A DNA stretch of 64,000 bases from Massilia sp. NR 4-1. GTDB lineage: Bacteria > Pseudomonadota > Gammaproteobacteria > Burkholderiales > Burkholderiaceae_D. The translations under genes were made by a program, and so were the position numbers. Shown here piece by piece: positions 61,817 to 64,000 of the stretch; within the stretch, counting starts at the first letter, position 1, and each line of letters begins with the position of its first letter. The notes below the pieces were generated by a model, which was given only the letters and a program-made list of their open reading frames with translations, ran no database searches and was not told where the DNA came from. The stretch is from positions 124,001 through 188,000 of the forward strand of contig NZ_CP012201.1 in assembly GCF_001191005.1 (NCBI RefSeq). Reading direction: 5' to 3'.

Positions 61817-64000
61817 ATGAGCAAGAATCAAGCAGTCGATGCCGGCGCGGGTGTACCGCCTATCAGTATCTGGAGTGCAGGGGGAACGGTTCCTATCGTC
61901 GCCATAGGCGCCTCCGCCGGCGGACTTGATTCGATCATTGAATTTCTGGCGGCGGTGCCGCAGAACAGCGGCATGGCTTTTATCGTGATCCAGCATCTCG
62001 ACCCGCAGCGCAAATGCGTGCTGCCTGAGCTGCTGCAGCGCGCGACGGCCATGCCCGTATATCAGATCAGCGACAATATGGCGATCGAACCGGACTGTGT
62101 GTATGTGATTCCGCCCAATATGAGCCTGGCCTTTGCCAACGGCCTATTGTCCCTGGGACCGCTGTCCGGCCTGCGCGGACCGCGGTATCCCATCGACGCC
62201 TTCTTCCGCGCGTTGGCGACGGAACGCCGCCAACTGGCCGCCGGCATCGTCTTTTCCGGCATGGGCAGCGATGGCACGGCCGGCCTGCGCGCGATCCGCG
62301 AGGCGGGCGGCGTGACACTGGCCCAGCCGCCCGAATCGGCCAAATTCGATCCCATGCCGCGCAGCGCCATCGATGCGGGGGTGGTCGATATCACCGCCTT
62401 GCCCGGCGAGATGCCGGAAAGACTGGGCAATGTCTGGTCGGTATCGCCCTATGTGCAGCAGGCGCGCGTGCGCGGCCGGCCGCACGCTCTGCAAGAGCTG
62501 CTGGAACTGCTGCAAGCGCATACCGGCAATAACTTCAGCGACTACAAGATGAATACCGTCATGCGCCGCATCGACCGCCGCATGAAGCTGCAGCAAAGCC
62601 AGTCGATGGAGCAGTATGTGCTGTTCCTGCGCGAGAATCCGGCCGAAATCGACCTGCTGTTCAAGGAGTTGCTGATCGGCGTGACCAGCTTCTTCCGCGA
62701 CCCCAAGATGTGGGAGCATCTGAAGAGCTTCACGCTGCCGGCCATGGTCGCGGCCAATCCGGACGGTTGCGCCTTCAAGGCCTGGGTGCCGGCCTGCTCC
62801 ACCGGGGAGGAAGCCTATTCCCTCGCCATCGTGTTCGACGAGGTGATGGAGTCGATCAACCCGCGCGGCAAATACTCGCTGCAGATTTTTGCCACCGACC
62901 TCGATCCGGACGCGATCGACCGCGCGCGCCAGGGTGTTTTCAGCCGCAATATCGAGGAAAGCGTTTCGGCCGAGCGCCTGTGCCACTACTTTATCGACGA
63001 TGGCGTCGGCTTCCGCATCCGCAAGGATCTGCGCAATTCCATCATTTTCGCGCAGCAGAATGTGATCTCCGATCCGCCATTCACCAAGTTGGATATTCTC
63101 AGCTGCCGCAACCTGCTGATATATTTCACCCATAAGCTGCAAGAGCACCTGATTCCGCTATTCCATTACGCCCTCAAGCGCGATGGTTTCCTGCTGCTAG
63201 GCAGTGCCGACACGCCGGGTAATTTCACGGAGCTGTTTGCCTCCGTGCCCGGTTCGGGGCGCGTCTATCAGCGGCTGGACGCGGCGGTGCATCGGGTCAG
63301 CCATTATTTTCCGACCAAGGTGGTATCGGCCAATGTTCCATTGTCAAACGAAGCTAGGACAGTATCCATGACGGGCAATCTGCAGTCCCAAGTCGAGCAT
63401 CTGCTGCTCAAAAAACACTCGCCAGCGGCTGTCCTGCTGAGTAAAGAAGGCGATATCCTGTACATTCACGGGCGCACCGGCACCTTCCTGGAACCGGCGG
63501 CGGGCAAGGCCAACTGGAATATCCACGCCATGGCGCGCGACGGTTTGCGCTACCACCTGGCCGAATTGCTGGAACAGGCCAACCTCAGCGGCAAGCAGGA
63601 GGCGCTGCGCGGCCTGCTGCTGAAAGACAGCGAGAACCGCTCGCTGCTGGTCGATGTCACGGCCGAGAAACTGCCCGACAGCGACGCGGCCGAGGGCATG
63701 CTGCTGCTGACATTCCACGCCACGCCGGCGCCGGTGGGCAAGCGCCACCGCGGCGGTTCGCTCAATCCGCACCAGGTGGAGCTGGAGCAGCAACTGGCCC
63801 AGGCGCGCATGGAAATCCATTCCGTGCGCGACGAGATGCAGACCTCGCGCGAGGAACTCAAGTCGGCCAACGAGGAGCTGCAATCGACCAATGAGGAGCT
63901 GCAATCGACCAACGAGGAGCTGACCACCTCCAAGGAGGAAATGCAGTCCCTGAACGAGGAGCTGTATACCGTCAACGCGGAATTGCAGTCCAAGGTGGAC
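61817..64000 (+). CDS. CheB-CheR hybrid signalling protein, N-terminal part
   Basis: 728 codons to the window edge with no stop, so 3'-truncated. CheB methylesterase domain (about 24-210) with catalytic S33 (IGASAGG), H in IQHLDP and D in GMGSDGT. CheR methyltransferase (about 222-490) with the SAM-binding VPACSTGEEAYSLAIVFDE and LDILSCRNLLIYF. A linker/PAS-like region and then a heptad-rich coiled coil (SANEELQSTNEELQSTNEEL) at the edge follow. Such fusions usually continue with PAS and histidine kinase domains. Not next to a chemotaxis operon here. TATAAT at 61730-61735 may be its -10. Confidence 0.92.
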   Translation, partial: MSKNQAVDAGAGVPPISIWSAGGTVPIVAIGASAGGLDSIIEFLAAVPQNSGMAFIVIQHLDPQRKCVLPELLQRATAMPVYQISDNMAIEPDCVYVIPPNMSLAFANGLLSLGPLSGLRGPRYPIDAFFRALATERRQLAAGIVFSGMGSDGTAGLRAIREAGGVTLAQPPESAKFDPMPRSAIDAGVVDITALPGEMPERLGNVWSVSPYVQQARVRGRPHALQELLELLQAHTGNNFSDYKMNTVMRRIDRRMKLQQSQSMEQYVLFLRENPAEIDLLFKELLIGVTSFFRDPKMWEHLKSFTLPAMVAANPDGCAFKAWVPACSTGEEAYSLAIVFDEVMESINPRGKYSLQIFATDLDPDAIDRARQGVFSRNIEESVSAERLCHYFIDDGVGFRIRKDLRNSIIFAQQNVISDPPFTKLDILSCRNLLIYFTHKLQEHLIPLFHYALKRDGFLLLGSADTPGNFTELFASVPGSGRVYQRLDAAVHRVSHYFPTKVVSANVPLSNEARTVSMTGNLQSQVEHLLLKKHSPAAVLLSKEGDILYIHGRTGTFLEPAAGKANWNIHAMARDGLRYHLAELLEQANLSGKQEALRGLLLKDSENRSLLVDVTAEKLPDSDAAEGMLLLTFHATPAPVGKRHRGGSLNPHQVELEQQLAQARMEIHSVRDEMQTSREELKSANEELQSTNEELQSTNEELTTSKEEMQSLNEELYTVNAELQSKVD

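Noticed and set aside
1..64000. CRISPR array, complete insertion sequence, integrase or prophage
   Set aside because: No evenly spaced direct repeats, transposase or integrase-like protein, or phage structural gene was seen on either strand.

Overview
The window is GC-rich bacterial chromosome, most likely from a betaproteobacterium of the Oxalobacteraceae (Massilia/Duganella/Janthinobacterium type). The evidence is the order tpiA-secG-tRNA-Leu(GAG)-nuoA to nuoN-DUF2818-Nudix, an unsplit 14-gene complex I operon, and many two-gene regulatory pairs. This assignment rests on gene order and protein character, not on a database search. No phage, complete insertion sequence, CRISPR array, rRNA or replication origin was seen.

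Region 1 (1-7.1 kb): a LamB-type porin gene leaves through the left edge. Divergent from it is a compact unit of a lone periplasmic sugar-binding protein, an OmpR-type response regulator, a histidine kinase and a membrane zinc-ribbon protein. No ABC permease or ATPase follows the binding protein, so it may work as a sensor subunit. Next come a possible 31-codon Cys-containing peptide, a DUF2807 beta-solenoid protein and a Sel1-repeat protein. Region 2 (7.2-27.3 kb): quinone oxidoreductase, tpiA, secG, tRNA-Leu, nuoA-N, a DUF2818 membrane protein, an ADP-ribose-type Nudix hydrolase, a secreted HExxH protein, then ispD and ispF. This is core metabolism: respiration, glycolysis, secretion and isoprenoid synthesis.

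Region 3 (27.3-29.1 kb) is an AT-richer accessory island with one secreted orphan protein, a possible broken gene end and a small lipoprotein. Region 4 (29.3-39.3 kb) holds regulator/target pairs: MarR with a PaaI-type thioesterase (divergent, perfect palindrome between them), TetR with an MFS exporter (divergent, operator-like boxes), and LysR with a pirin (divergent). It also has a glyoxalase-fold protein, a coupled FHA-membrane-protein/serine-protease pair and ribA.

Region 5 (39.3-46.5 kb): a translationally coupled HDOD plus PAS-PAS-GGDEF-EAL signalling pair whose GGDEF motif is degenerate, a glycine-rich KGG stress protein, a cysteine-free glutaredoxin-like protein, a solute-binding protein with an unclear start, the stranded 3' end of a TonB-dependent receptor gene, a DUF3820 protein and an MFS transporter. 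Two near-identical long palindromes (34.2 and 42.6 kb) each lie between convergent genes. A second repeat module occurs in direct orientation at 44.6 and 46.5 kb.

Region 6 (46.5-64 kb): AraC/GyrI-like regulator, dGTPase, sodium:solute symporter, sppA, a four-gene MdtABC-type RND efflux operon with its outer-membrane lipoprotein, and a CheB-CheR hybrid signalling protein that runs off the right edge inside a coiled coil.
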